DNA of 64,000 nt, taken from a virus. This document shows positions 17,369-26,294 of this stretch, piece after piece; position 1 is the stretch's first letter; every line of letters begins with the position of its first letter. The notes beneath the pieces were generated by a model. It did no database searches. It saw nothing but the letters and a program-made list of their open reading frames with translations, and had not been told where the DNA came from. Made by a program: the position numbers and the translations under genes. The DNA lies in the IMG/VR virus record IMGVR_UViG_3300017917_005384, positions 62,001 through 126,000 of that record. The stretch is one strand, 5' to 3'.

Positions 17369-18642
17369 TGGCTCGTCCTAGAAAACCAACACCTTTAAAT
17401 CAATCTCAAATTACTAATAAGGTTATCAACCCACCTTATTTAGATAATACTGCTAGAGATGTACAGGAGACTTTATTTTCTCAAAATAGAGGTGAAAATC
17501 TTTCTATGAGGGGGGATAAAGTAAAAACAGTCAGTGTTGGTATACAGGATATAGATGAGGCTGTAATTTATTATTTTAATAATATAATTAAACCTACTGT
17601 TATTCAAGATGGGAACAGAATAGCTGTAAAAGCTATATATGCTTCCCCTGAACGTTGGAAATCTGTTCAAGCTGATGGTTTTTATAGAGATGGTAATGGG
17701 CAAACTGCTGTACCTTTAATTGTATTTAAACGTGATAATATTGAAAAAGTTAGAACATTAGGTAATAAACTAGATGGTAACTTTGCTGCTTTATATCAAG
17801 TAATAGGAACTAAATATAATTCTAGAAACCAATACGATAAATTTTCCATATTAAATAATAGAATCCCATCAGAACAATATTATTTATCAGTAGTACCTGA
17901 CTATGTTACTGTAAGTTATAGTTGTATTGTATTTACTAATTTTGTAGAACAAAACAACAAAATAATAGAAGCAATTGAATACGCTTCTGATTCATATTGG
18001 GGTGATTTAAACAGATGGAGATTTAAAGCCACTATTGATTCATTTGCTACTACTACATTGATTGAAAATGGATTAGATAGAGCAGCCAAATCAACATTTA
18101 ATATTAAATTAAATGGATATCTAATTCCAGATACAGTAAACCGAGATTTAACAGATGCTCGTAATAAATTCTATACTAAATCTCAAGTTATATTTGATTT
18201 AGAAGTAGTAGATGCTGGTAGTACTACTAATGATATTGAAAGAATGAAATTTGCTAATAAAGCCCCTGCTGCAAATTCACTTGCAGCTACATCATTTATT
18301 GGAGGAGGAGTTAACGTGACAAACAATAATACATACATAAGTACAGCCACATCAGGTGATTTAACATACCTTAATACTAATAAAACATTACAAGCAACAT
18401 CTGTTACTGCACCTAACTCAGCAACATTTACAGGATCAATATTGCAACCTCCAGAAGGATCAACATTGCCTTCTACAACAGTAAATAACTTTACATTCTA
18501 TATTAATGGTCAATATGTACCGTCTTCATTAGTTACTTTTGGTATAGGTATGGGAACAGTAACAGCTGTTTTCGATACAACTAATTTAGGTTATACATTA
18601 GAAACAGATGATGAAATAATAGCAATAGGAAAATGGCAATAA
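17368..18642 (+). CDS. 15: Tail sheath stabiliser/terminator, T4 gp15-like
   Basis: Caps the tail tube and sheath and joins tail to head. Residues 50-270 fit the gp15 pattern: AVKAIYASPERWKSVQ, the strand VTVSYSCIVFTNFVEQNNKIIEAI, and KATIDSFATTTLIENGLDRAAKSTFNIKLNGYLIPD, which parallels the gp15 core. The C-terminal 130 residues are Thr/Asn/Ser-rich and look like an added beta domain. At 424 aa it is longer than T4 gp15 (272 aa). It starts in a TAATG overlap with the leader-bearing gene. Confidence 0.6.
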   Translation: MARPRKPTPLNQSQITNKVINPPYLDNTARDVQETLFSQNRGENLSMRGDKVKTVSVGIQDIDEAVIYYFNNIIKPTVIQDGNRIAVKAIYASPERWKSVQADGFYRDGNGQTAVPLIVFKRDNIEKVRTLGNKLDGNFAALYQVIGTKYNSRNQYDKFSILNNRIPSEQYYLSVVPDYVTVSYSCIVFTNFVEQNNKIIEAIEYASDSYWGDLNRWRFKATIDSFATTTLIENGLDRAAKSTFNIKLNGYLIPDTVNRDLTDARNKFYTKSQVIFDLEVVDAGSTTNDIERMKFANKAPAANSLAATSFIGGGVNVTNNNTYISTATSGDLTYLNTNKTLQATSVTAPNSATFTGSILQPPEGSTLPSTTVNNFTFYINGQYVPSSLVTFGIGMGTVTAVFDTTNLGYTLETDDEIIAIGKWQ

Positions 18643-18643
18643 T

Positions 18644-18859
18644 ATGGCACGATTAAAATTAAAACAAATATTGTCTAATATGAGCTATAATAGTAGTTCA
18701 AATCAACTTACTATTAAGGGTGAAGAAAATGCTTTAATAATATCTGGTTCAGTACAAGTTACTTCAACTCCAACAACAACAGGATCTCTTACAATCCAAA
18801 ATATAGACAGTTTTGGTGATTCAGGTAGCTTCTCTACATTAGATTTAGGGGAGTATTAA
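18644..18859 (+). CDS. Small fibre-like protein (71 aa)
   Basis: A 71-aa Ser/Thr-rich protein (ALIISGSVQVTSTPTTTGSL) resembling the beta-repeat stretches of the large fibre encoded next. Starts 1 nt after the gp15-like stop. It may be a fibre-associated subunit or a remnant of a longer fibre gene. Confidence 0.5.
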   Translation: MARLKLKQILSNMSYNSSSNQLTIKGEENALIISGSVQVTSTPTTTGSLTIQNIDSFGDSGSFSTLDLGEY

Positions 18860-18866
18860 TATTTAT
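18859..18866 (+). promoter_or_regulatory. Putative late promoter box ATATTTAT before fibre gene
   Basis: Begins on the last base of the upstream stop and ends 59 nt before the fibre ATG. The gap otherwise holds only the short palindrome AGCGCT. Confidence 0.45.
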
Positions 18867-18925
18867 TATAGCGCTACATAGCCTGTAATTTTATTTTAGT
18901 ACATACTAAACCCCTATAATGACAT

Positions 18926-21148
18926 ATGTCAAATCAATTTCTTAAACTACGCCGTAGTTCTATACCTGGTAAAACGCCTACTACATCTTCATTAGATTTT
19001 GGAGAATTAGCTCTTAATACCTACGATGGAAAGGTATTTATGAAAAAGAGTGGTAGTGGAGGTGAAGAAATAATTGCTATAGGAGCCATTGATACTGGCT
19101 CTTTCGTTACAACATCTAGCTTCAATAATTTCACCTCATCCTATAATACAGGTTCATTTACAGGATCCTTTACAGGTTCATTACAGGGAACTTCTAGTTG
19201 GGCTAACAATGCTATTTCATCTTCATTTGCTGCTACTGCTTCTAATGTTAATCAACTTAATCAAGCTGTAGTAATATCTGGTTCTCTAACAGTAAGTGGT
19301 TCAACTAATTTTGTGGGCACTTCAGGAACTACTTTATTTAACGCCAATGCTGATACTTTAATATTTACAGGTTCATTATTTACAAGTGGGTCTATTATAT
19401 CTACAGGTTCATTAAACATAACCAGTATAACTAGTTCTTTATTAGGAACGGCTTCATTTGCTTCTACAGCTTCATTTGTACAAACAGCCCAAACAGCATC
19501 ATATGTTTTACAAGCAGTGAGTGCTTCGTTTGCTACTAGTGCCTCCTTTGCAGTTAGTTCATCTAGAGCAGTTTCATCAAGTTTTTCAATAAGTTCTTCA
19601 TTTGCAACTAGTGCCTCATTTGCAATTAGTTCATCTAGAGCAGTTTCATCAAGTTTTTCAATAAGTTCTTCATTTGCAACTAGTGCATCTTTTGCTTCAA
19701 CATCTATATCATCAAATTTTGCAACTACTGCTGATAATTTAAATGGATTCGGGACACGTAATGGGTTATCTATTTATTCTACTAACGTAATACAATTAGG
19801 AGGAGAATTGCAAAATGAAAATACTATTTTATTTAAAAAAGATACAAGTACTCCTTCAAAACACAATATTATATTTCAACAATTAGATTTATATAATGAA
19901 GCTTATGAAACATCTTCTGGAATCATATTCAGACAAGCTTCAGGATCATATGACTTTCCTGCTCGAACTTTAAAAGATGATATAATAAGTATAATACAAA
20001 ATCAAGGATATAATGAAAGTGGATATTGGGACACATCAAGTGCTAACATTATTGTAAAATCATTGAATGACCATACATCAAATGGAGGTGATGCAGGAAA
20101 TGGAGCTGAAATCATATTTCAAACAACACCTCCTGGAAAAGATGGAAACAATAATAATTTTATAGCTCAAGATTCATTAATAATTAGAGGAAATGGGGAT
20201 TTAACATTTAATGCTTATACTTCATCTAGAGATGATGGATCAACTATAAGGGTTTTATATCCTGATTATAATGGAGATATAAAAGTAGGAAATGTTGATT
20301 TTAGTGGAGTTACAATCGACACAGGCTCATTAGTTACTACTGCTAGCTTTAATAACTTTACATCATCTTACAATACAGGTTCATTTACAGGATCATTTAC
20401 AGGATCGTTGCAAGGAACTTCTAGTTGGGCAGACAATGCTGTTTCATCTTCATTTGCTTCTACAGCTTCATTTGTGCAAACAGCTCAAACTGCTTCATAC
20501 GTTTTACAAGCAGTGAGTGCTTCATTTGCAACTAGTGCTTCATTTGCTTCTACAGCTTCATTTGTGCAAACAGCTCAAACTGCTTCATACGTTTTACAAG
20601 CAGTGAGTGCTTCATTTGCTTCTACGGCTTCATTTATATCTGAATCTGTAATAAGATCTGCTATTAGTTTAACTACTACCGGAACAAATGGAACTGCTTC
20701 TTATGATGCTTCTACTGGAATTATTAATATTCCTCGATATGATAATAACCGCCAAACAATTGCTGTATTTATGGGAAGTGGAAACGCAGGCACAGTAGGT
20801 GCCGGCGTTACTACATTTATATTCCCAAATGGTCAAATAACATACAATACACCTGAAACTGCTCGTAGTATTATATTTCCAACTAATGGTGTATTACGAC
20901 GCATGTATGTACGAATTACTACTCCACAACCAGCAACAGGTACACTTGTTTTTACGGTTCGCGTAAATGGTTCCAACACTGCACTTTCAATCACTATCCC
21001 TGCAGGTAGCAGTACATCTATCCATTCAGACCTAACAAACAGTGTAACAATTAATGCTGGTGATGTAGCATCAGTGCAAGTAGTTAATAATGCTTCTACT
21101 ACTAGTGCTGGTCTTATTTCTTTATCACTTGAATTTACAAATAATTAA
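18926..21148 (+). CDS. Large repeat-rich tail fibre protein
   Basis: A 740-aa fibre. The N-terminus carries a phage-fibre motif (SSLDFGELALNTYDGKVFMKK). Most of the rest is Ser/Ala/Phe/Thr repeats of the type SASFATSASFA. One 24-residue unit is tandemly duplicated (19538-19681), a longer block (TGSF.. to ..GTSSWA) occurs near residues 55-95 and again near 470-510, and the unit ending TASYVLQAVSASFA occurs three times. A globular insert spans about 265-450 and the last 120 residues (from about IAVFMGSGNAG) form a C-terminal beta domain that could bind the host. Repeats imply variation by recombination. Confidence 0.8.
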   Translation: MSNQFLKLRRSSIPGKTPTTSSLDFGELALNTYDGKVFMKKSGSGGEEIIAIGAIDTGSFVTTSSFNNFTSSYNTGSFTGSFTGSLQGTSSWANNAISSSFAATASNVNQLNQAVVISGSLTVSGSTNFVGTSGTTLFNANADTLIFTGSLFTSGSIISTGSLNITSITSSLLGTASFASTASFVQTAQTASYVLQAVSASFATSASFAVSSSRAVSSSFSISSSFATSASFAISSSRAVSSSFSISSSFATSASFASTSISSNFATTADNLNGFGTRNGLSIYSTNVIQLGGELQNENTILFKKDTSTPSKHNIIFQQLDLYNEAYETSSGIIFRQASGSYDFPARTLKDDIISIIQNQGYNESGYWDTSSANIIVKSLNDHTSNGGDAGNGAEIIFQTTPPGKDGNNNNFIAQDSLIIRGNGDLTFNAYTSSRDDGSTIRVLYPDYNGDIKVGNVDFSGVTIDTGSLVTTASFNNFTSSYNTGSFTGSFTGSLQGTSSWADNAVSSSFASTASFVQTAQTASYVLQAVSASFATSASFASTASFVQTAQTASYVLQAVSASFASTASFISESVIRSAISLTTTGTNGTASYDASTGIINIPRYDNNRQTIAVFMGSGNAGTVGAGVTTFIFPNGQITYNTPETARSIIFPTNGVLRRMYVRITTPQPATGTLVFTVRVNGSNTALSITIPAGSSTSIHSDLTNSVTINAGDVASVQVVNNASTTSAGLISLSLEFTNN
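19538..19681 (+). repeat. Tandem 72-bp repeat in fibre gene
   Basis: Two near-identical 72-bp units (19538-19609 and 19610-19681), each coding 24 residues, followed by a partial third start. Keeps the reading frame, so copy number can change without a frameshift. Confidence 0.85.
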
Positions 21149-21453
21149 TGTATATCATTACTCCACATATAAGTACATCACAACGCCCAATAATTGATAC
21201 TATATTTGGTATGGGTTCTTTTCGAGTAGAATCAGAACAAGATGTTTGGCAACTTAATACAGAACATGAAACTTATGAAGAACAAATTACTTGGCTTCGC
21301 AATCGTGTAAATTTTCTTGCTGAACGTATTGCTTCTCATGACCCAGAAATATTACCTTATCTTACCACAATTGATGTTGATGCATGCAATGAAGAATTAA
21401 ACAACGGGCAACTAACATTATGTGATATAACTATAACAATACGTAAAATTTAA
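21148..21453 (+). CDS. Hypothetical protein after fibre gene
   Basis: A 101-aa protein (MYIITPHISTSQRPIIDTIF...) of unknown function, overlapping the fibre stop (TAATG). The middle is a charged helix (QITWLRNRVNFLAERIA). Its coupling suggests a fibre chaperone or attachment partner, but this is only inference from position. Confidence 0.5.
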   Translation: MYIITPHISTSQRPIIDTIFGMGSFRVESEQDVWQLNTEHETYEEQITWLRNRVNFLAERIASHDPEILPYLTTIDVDACNEELNNGQLTLCDITITIRKI

Positions 21454-21486
21454 TTTAAAAGTTTGGTTGTTTCCTCCTTCTTGTAT

Positions 21487-21494
21487 ATATTTAT
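21487..21494 (+). promoter_or_regulatory. Putative late promoter box ATATTTAT
   Basis: Ends 17 nt before the ATG of the small membrane protein at 21512. Confidence 0.5.
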
Positions 21495-21511
21495 ATCAAA
21501 TATAAAAAAAC

Positions 21512-21799
21512 ATGTTAGCTATTACTACTTTAATTATTTTGAGTGTTATTATTGGTTTTTGGATTGTTTTTAAACATAACAAATTATCATCTGTTGACTC
21601 TGTTAGTGATATCAAAGAAACAGAAGAACCATTAGGATATGAAACAAGTTCCTTAGCTTCTATTTCTGAATCTATCCCTTCTACACCAGAGCAAACAGAA
21701 AAAACTACTCCTAAAACTGCTCCTAAAACACAGAAAAAAAGTACTACTAAAGCACCAAAAATGAATACTAAACCACAAACTAAAAAGAAAAATGGTTAA
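21512..21799 (+). CDS. Small single-span membrane protein
   Basis: A 95-aa protein with one N-terminal transmembrane segment (LAITTLIILSVIIGFWIVF, residues 2-20) and a soluble Thr/Pro/Lys-rich tail. The tail is presumably disordered. Late promoter and topology would fit a lysis accessory (spanin or pinholin type), but there is no specific signature. Its end overlaps the following gene by 8 nt. Confidence 0.55.
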   Translation: MLAITTLIILSVIIGFWIVFKHNKLSSVDSVSDIKETEEPLGYETSSLASISESIPSTPEQTEKTTPKTAPKTQKKSTTKAPKMNTKPQTKKKNG

Positions 21800-22025
21800 A
21801 TTAGTTGAAGTAGCTAAAGCGTGGATAGCAGCTGCTAATCCTACTCCTGAGCAAAAGGAAGTAGCTAATCATCGCGCTTCTGTATGTGAAGGATGCCCGC
21901 ATAAAAAGTTTATAGATATGCTTAATACATATGTTTGTGGATTATGTGGATGCCCTTTAAGTAAAAAAATATTCAGCCCTCTTCCAGGACAACAAGCTTG
22001 CCCTGATAAACGTTGGGAAAAATAA
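21792..22025 (+). CDS. Small zinc-ribbon protein (77 aa)
   Basis: Contains CEGCPHKKF, then YVCGLCGCPLSKK and a final CPDKRW, giving two or three Cys pairs that should bind zinc. This pattern is known in small phage and bacterial proteins (I associate it with DUF6171-like proteins). Function unknown; possible nucleic-acid or assembly-chaperone role. Confidence 0.6.
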   Translation: MVKLVEVAKAWIAAANPTPEQKEVANHRASVCEGCPHKKFIDMLNTYVCGLCGCPLSKKIFSPLPGQQACPDKRWEK

Positions 22026-22032
22026 AAAAGCT

Positions 22033-22305
22033 ATGACAGAAACAAAAAAACTTACAACTGAAGAATTAAATCAGATTAAAGAAATGCAACAACAATACAA
22101 CAAGTTTGTATTTGAACTTGGTAGTATTGAGGCACAACTTCAAAATGTTTTGGAAACTAAAAAAATGATTGAATCTGAAAAAGCAAATGCTTTAGAAGAT
22201 TTAAAAAAATTAGGTGAACGTGAAAAAGAAGTAATCAGTACCTTACAAGCAAAATATGGTGTAGGGAATATTGATATAGAAACTGGAACAATTACCCCCT
22301 TCTAA
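22033..22305 (+). CDS. Prefoldin-like coiled-coil protein
   Basis: A 90-aa protein that is one long coiled coil with a central turn (EMQQQYNKFVFELGSIEAQL, then KMIESEKANALEDLKKLGER), shaped like a beta-type prefoldin subunit. Ends with a short beta tail (GNIDIETGTITPF). Probably an assembly chaperone or tail-completion helper for the sheath and tube genes that follow. Identification is structural pattern only. Confidence 0.5.
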   Translation: MTETKKLTTEELNQIKEMQQQYNKFVFELGSIEAQLQNVLETKKMIESEKANALEDLKKLGEREKEVISTLQAKYGVGNIDIETGTITPF

Positions 22306-22339
22306 TATATAAACTTCTGCGTTTTATATATTTTTGTCA

Positions 22340-22347
22340 ATATTTAT
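22340..22347 (+). promoter_or_regulatory. Putative late promoter box ATATTTAT before sheath gene
   Basis: Ends 43 nt before the sheath ATG; the sequence between is A/T-rich with no Shine-Dalgarno site. Confidence 0.5.
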
Positions 22348-22390
22348 CATTAGGTAACCCCTAATTATAAATTAAAACAATCATAATAAA

Positions 22391-24544
22391 ATGTCAGAAG
22401 TAATTCTTTCCCCTGGTGTATTTCAGATTGAATCTGATCAAAGTCTATACACACAAGCACCTCCTGCGTTAGGTGCTGCTATAGTAGGTCCTACAGTAGG
22501 TGGTCGTCCATTCGTACCAACCTATGTTACCACCTATAATCAGTATTTATCAATATTTGGTGATGTATTTAAAAGTGGTAGTTACTACTATGAATACTTC
22601 ACATCACAAGCTGCTCGTGAATATTTCCAAAATGGTGGGCAATCACTATTAGTAACAAGAATCATTAGTGGTTCAACTAATATTGGAACTTACGCTCAAG
22701 CCACTGTACCTAGCTTTGTTCCTTCTACCGTTGGAGCTAAAGCTTCAGCTTCATTTACAGTTAACTCTGCCGTTACAGAAAGTTCTTTCTTTGTAAGATT
22801 GAGCATTCCTGGAGTAAATGATTATTTTATAACTAGAATTGAGGGTGGTTGGATGGCCGTAGGTGAAGGTTACTATGATACACTTCAAGATACTGTATAT
22901 ATAGAAATGGGTACTAACCCTAGTCTAGATCAATGGGCACATTATGTTACTGCTTCTATTAATAATAGTGCTAGTTTCTTTGACAATAACTTTACAGCCT
23001 CTTATAATACTAGTACTAAAGTATTAACTATTACTGCTGTTACAAATGAATCTGCAAATGCTACTCCTAATGGTAATTGGTCTATAGGCTATGGTTTATA
23101 TTGGCCTGGTGATTCCAACCCCAGCCGCAATACGAATTTTGGTGGTGGGTCCAATGGTTCTAATGCAAGTTCATTTACTCTTGAAACATTAGCTTGGGGT
23201 AGCCAAATGAACAACACTTCTAGTATGGTAAGTGGTGCTTTAGCTAGTGGTTCTGCTCAAAATGTTCGTTGGGAAGTAACTAACGTAAACACAGGTAGTG
23301 GTACATTTACTGTTGTAGTACGTCGTGGTGATGATAATGATGCTCAAAAGAATATTTTAGAAACATGGGCTAATGTAAGTTTAGACCCTCAACTACCAAA
23401 CTATATCTCTCGTGTAATTGGTGATTTAAAACCAGTATATAATACAACTACAAATCAAGTTGACTTTGTAGGTAGCTATCCTAACCAATCATTATATGTT
23501 CGTGTAGCTTCAGTAACTACTCCAAATATTGATTCAATTGATAATAATGGTAATTATAAAGCAACTATCTATAGCGGTAGCTTACCTCAAGTAGGTAGTG
23601 GTTCATATGGTGGTTCATTTAGTGGTGGTGTATCTGATACTAACCGTCCTAAACTAATGAACGAAAACATCACAACCAGCAATATTCAAGGTTTCTCACC
23701 TAATGACTATACAGAAGCTTTCCAATTATTGTCAAACAAAGATGAATATCGTTTCAATGTATTGTTAGCTCCTGGTTTGAGTTTAGACACATCTGCTGCT
23801 GATGATATGATTTCATGTGTTGAAGGTCGTGGTGATGCAATTGCAATTGTAGATAATGGTATTTATACTAATGCTACAGTAGCGGGAGCTGTACAAAATG
23901 CTGCTGGTCAATCTAGTAACTATGCTGCTACTTATTTCCCTTGGGTTCAAGTATTCTCTAATAATTTAGGTAAAACTGTATGGTGTCCTCCATCAACTGT
24001 AATAGGTGGTGTATTAGCATTTAACGACCAAGTAGGTGCTGAATGGTTTGCTCCTGCTGGTTTAAATCGTGGTGGTATTCCTTCAGTAGTAAGAGCTCAA
24101 TTCCGTCTATCTCAAACAGATCGCGACACATTATATACTGGAAATGTTAACCCATTAGCTACATTCCCTGGAACTGGAGTATGTGTATGGGGTCAGAAAA
24201 CATTACAGCGTAAGCCAACATCTCTTGATCGTGTGAATGTTCGTCGTTTGTTGATTGCATTAAAAGATTTCATCGGTGGTGTTGCTCGTAACTTAGTATT
24301 CGAACAAAACACAACTGTTACTCGTAACCGTTTCTTAAGCCAAGTAAACCCATATCTTGAATCTGTAGTTCAACGTCAAGGTTTATTTGCTTATAGAGTA
24401 GTAATGGATGATACTAATAACACACCTGATGTAATCGATAGAAATCAATTAGTAGGCCAAATCTACATCCAGCCTACTAAGACAGCTGAATATATCATCC
24501 TAAACTTTAACTTAACTCCAACTGGTGCTACATTCCCTGCATAA
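22391..24544 (+). CDS. 18: Contractile tail sheath protein, T4 gp18-like
   Basis: Sheath subunit whose contraction drives the tube into the host. The N-terminus SPGVFQIESDQS and the APPALGAAIVGPTVGGRPF strand, with REYFQNGGQSLLVTRI, are standard for gp18-type sheaths. The conserved C-terminal domain is seen in PAGLNRGGI, NVRRLLIALKDFI, LVFEQNTTVTRNRFLSQVNPYL and the final strand TAEYIILNFNLTPTGATF. At 717 aa it is a little longer than T4 gp18 (659), from a surface insertion around residues 110-400. Paired with the tube gene downstream. Confidence 0.93.
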   Translation: MSEVILSPGVFQIESDQSLYTQAPPALGAAIVGPTVGGRPFVPTYVTTYNQYLSIFGDVFKSGSYYYEYFTSQAAREYFQNGGQSLLVTRIISGSTNIGTYAQATVPSFVPSTVGAKASASFTVNSAVTESSFFVRLSIPGVNDYFITRIEGGWMAVGEGYYDTLQDTVYIEMGTNPSLDQWAHYVTASINNSASFFDNNFTASYNTSTKVLTITAVTNESANATPNGNWSIGYGLYWPGDSNPSRNTNFGGGSNGSNASSFTLETLAWGSQMNNTSSMVSGALASGSAQNVRWEVTNVNTGSGTFTVVVRRGDDNDAQKNILETWANVSLDPQLPNYISRVIGDLKPVYNTTTNQVDFVGSYPNQSLYVRVASVTTPNIDSIDNNGNYKATIYSGSLPQVGSGSYGGSFSGGVSDTNRPKLMNENITTSNIQGFSPNDYTEAFQLLSNKDEYRFNVLLAPGLSLDTSAADDMISCVEGRGDAIAIVDNGIYTNATVAGAVQNAAGQSSNYAATYFPWVQVFSNNLGKTVWCPPSTVIGGVLAFNDQVGAEWFAPAGLNRGGIPSVVRAQFRLSQTDRDTLYTGNVNPLATFPGTGVCVWGQKTLQRKPTSLDRVNVRRLLIALKDFIGGVARNLVFEQNTTVTRNRFLSQVNPYLESVVQRQGLFAYRVVMDDTNNTPDVIDRNQLVGQIYIQPTKTAEYIILNFNLTPTGATFPA

Positions 24545-24560
24545 GGGATTGTAGCCCCAT

Positions 24561-24568
24561 ATATTTAT
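24561..24568 (+). promoter_or_regulatory. Putative late promoter box ATATTTAT before tube gene
   Basis: Ends 24 nt before the tail tube ATG. Confidence 0.5.
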
Positions 24569-24592
24569 TAATAGACTAAATATAATATAAAA

Positions 24593-25078
24593 ATGCCTGT
24601 ATTAAATCCTAATGAAATAATGTTTACAGCGTTTGAACCAAAAGTTCAAAACCGCTTTATCATGTATATTGATGGTATCCCTGCATACCTAATTAAAAAA
24701 GCCAGTGCTCCTGGATTCGACGCTGGAGAAATCATATTAGATCACATTAACGTTTATCGTAAAGTTAAAGGTAAAGTTAAATGGAGTGATATGAATTTAG
24801 AACTATATGATCCCGTTACACCAAGTGGTGCTCAAGCAGTAATGGAATGGGCTCGTTTAGCACACGAATCCGTAACAGGTAGAGATGGATATTCTGATTT
24901 CTATAAAAAAGACATCACATTAAATATTTTAGGTCCTGTAGGTGATATTGTTGGTGAGTGGATTGTTAAAGGCGCTTATGTTAAAACAGCAAATTTTGGT
25001 GATTATGATTGGGCAGCAGATGCCGCAATTAACTTATCAGTAACATTAGCTATGGATTATTGCGTCCTCAATTTCTGA
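24593..25078 (+). CDS. 19: Tail tube protein, T4 gp19-like
   Basis: Inner tube subunit, 161 aa (T4 gp19 is 163 aa). The sequence FEPKVQNRFIMYIDGIPAYLIKKASAPGF is the typical N-terminus, followed by NVYRKVKGKVKWSDMNLELYDPV and a C-terminal ATLAMDY-like strand. Located directly after the sheath, as in T4, and followed by its own strong terminator. Confidence 0.93.
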   Translation: MPVLNPNEIMFTAFEPKVQNRFIMYIDGIPAYLIKKASAPGFDAGEIILDHINVYRKVKGKVKWSDMNLELYDPVTPSGAQAVMEWARLAHESVTGRDGYSDFYKKDITLNILGPVGDIVGEWIVKGAYVKTANFGDYDWAADAAINLSVTLAMDYCVLNF

Positions 25079-25173
25079 TCCTTAATTAAGAAAATAGCGA
25101 TCCAAATCATGTCTTTTAACCCTCTCGTATATTAATACACGTCTTCTATTCCCCTTCATATTTCTCAACTTCC

Positions 25174-25203
25174 GGCGTTTGCTTTTGCAAACGCCTTCTT
25201 TTT
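25174..25203 (+). terminator. Rho-independent terminator after tail tube gene
   Basis: A perfect 9-bp stem (GGCGTTTGC 25174-25182 with GCAAACGCC 25187-25195), TTTT loop and TTCTTTTT tail. The 90 bp between the tube stop and this stem holds nothing else I can identify. Confidence 0.88.
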
Positions 25204-25207
25204 ACAT

Positions 25208-25215
25208 ATATTTAT
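25208..25215 (+). promoter_or_regulatory. Putative late promoter box ATATTTAT before baseplate hub genes
   Basis: Starts 5 nt after the terminator's T tail and ends 31 nt before the ATG at 25247. Confidence 0.55.
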
Positions 25216-25246
25216 ATACACAAATAATATAAATAAAAACTAGTTT

Positions 25247-26005
25247 ATGGCTGAATTAAAATTACCCACAGAAATTGTTTCGTTACCTTCTAAAGGTTTA
25301 CTTTATCCAAAAGAATCACCTCTATCTAAAGGTGAAATAGAAATGAAGTATATGAGTGCACGCGAAGAAGACATTCTTACTAACACTAACTTCATTAAAA
25401 ATGGTACTGTTATTGACAAATTACTACAATCATTAATTGTAACTCCAATCAATTATGATGAGTTATTAATTGGTGACAAAAATGCCATCTTAATTGCAGC
25501 GCGTATCTTAGGATATGGTGCTGAATATTCGTTTAAATATACTGATGAACGAGGTAATGAAAGAGAAGCTACTGTTGATTTATCTAAATTAGATGAAAAG
25601 CAATTAGATGCATCTTTAATTAAAGATGGTGTAAATGAATTTACATTTACTTTGCCTAAATCAAACAACGTAGTTACATTTAAACTATTGACACACGGTG
25701 ATGAGAAAAAAATTGATGCTGAAATTAAAGGTTTACAAAAAATAAACCCAAATGGTTCATTTGATGTTACTACCCGTTTAAAGCATATTATCACTTCAAT
25801 CAACGGAGACCGTGAAATAAAATCTGTTCGTGATTTTGTAGATAATTATCTACTAGCAGTTGAAGCTAGAGCATTACGTGAATATTATGCTCAAGTACAA
25901 CCTGATATTAAACTCAAATTCACCCCAGATGACGAAAACTATACAGGGGAGGGTATAGATGTACCTATTTCTCTTAACTTTTTTTGGCCTGACTCCAGAG
26001 TATAG
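25247..26005 (+). CDS. 26: Baseplate hub assembly protein, gp26-like
   Basis: A 252-aa protein of the kind annotated gp26 in marine T4-like phages: LPSKGLLYP near residue 14, YMSAREEDILTN, DKLLQSLI, GDKNAILIAARILGYG, and the terminal SLNFFWPD motif. Thought to help assemble the central baseplate hub. The 3' end overlaps the next reading frame by 47 nt, across a run of seven T (25976-25983 region), where a frameshift could fuse the two products. No zinc cysteines. Confidence 0.65.
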   Translation: MAELKLPTEIVSLPSKGLLYPKESPLSKGEIEMKYMSAREEDILTNTNFIKNGTVIDKLLQSLIVTPINYDELLIGDKNAILIAARILGYGAEYSFKYTDERGNEREATVDLSKLDEKQLDASLIKDGVNEFTFTLPKSNNVVTFKLLTHGDEKKIDAEIKGLQKINPNGSFDVTTRLKHIITSINGDREIKSVRDFVDNYLLAVEARALREYYAQVQPDIKLKFTPDDENYTGEGIDVPISLNFFWPDSRV

Positions 26006-26258
26006 ACCCACATTATTTAAACAAATCCATGAAATAGTATTTCATGGAAACGGAGGATATGATTGGGATACTGTTTATAACATGCCTTTATGGTTACGTA
26101 GAACTACATTTAATTTATTAAAAGAATACTACGATAAACAAAATGAAGAGGCTGAAAAACAGCAAAATATGCTTAAAAACAAAACAAATGCTTCTAAAGA
26201 TATAGCAAGACCAAATATAGCTCCACCAAATTATGTTGCGAAGGCGCCTAAAAAATAG
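25959..26258 (+). CDS. 51: Baseplate hub assembly protein, gp51-like, or frameshift extension
   Basis: A 99-aa frame whose informative part starts after the overlap: EYRPTLFKQIHEIVFHGNGGYDWDTVYNMPLWLRRTTFNLLKEYYDK resembles small hub-assembly (gp51) proteins, in which MP-x-x-LR is conserved. The ATG at 25959 encodes a hydrophobic stretch (MYLFLLTFFGL) that only reflects the upstream gene read in another frame, so the native product may begin by frameshifting from the gp26-like gene at the T run rather than at this ATG. The stop lies in the terminator hairpin. Confidence 0.55.
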   Translation: MYLFLLTFFGLTPEYRPTLFKQIHEIVFHGNGGYDWDTVYNMPLWLRRTTFNLLKEYYDKQNEEAEKQQNMLKNKTNASKDIARPNIAPPNYVAKAPKK

Positions 26259-26265
26259 GTGCCTT
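26241..26265 (+). terminator. Hairpin overlapping stop codon
   Basis: A 10-bp stem (26241-26250 with 26256-26265, one G-T pair) and A5 loop; the TAG stop is in the right arm. There is no T run, and a promoter box starts 3 nt later. Confidence 0.6.
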
Positions 26266-26268
26266 CCA

Positions 26269-26276
26269 ATATTTAT
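26269..26276 (+). promoter_or_regulatory. Putative late promoter box ATATTTAT before tape measure gene
   Basis: Ends 18 nt before the ATG at 26295. Confidence 0.5.
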
Positions 26277-26294
26277 ATAATATAATACTATATT

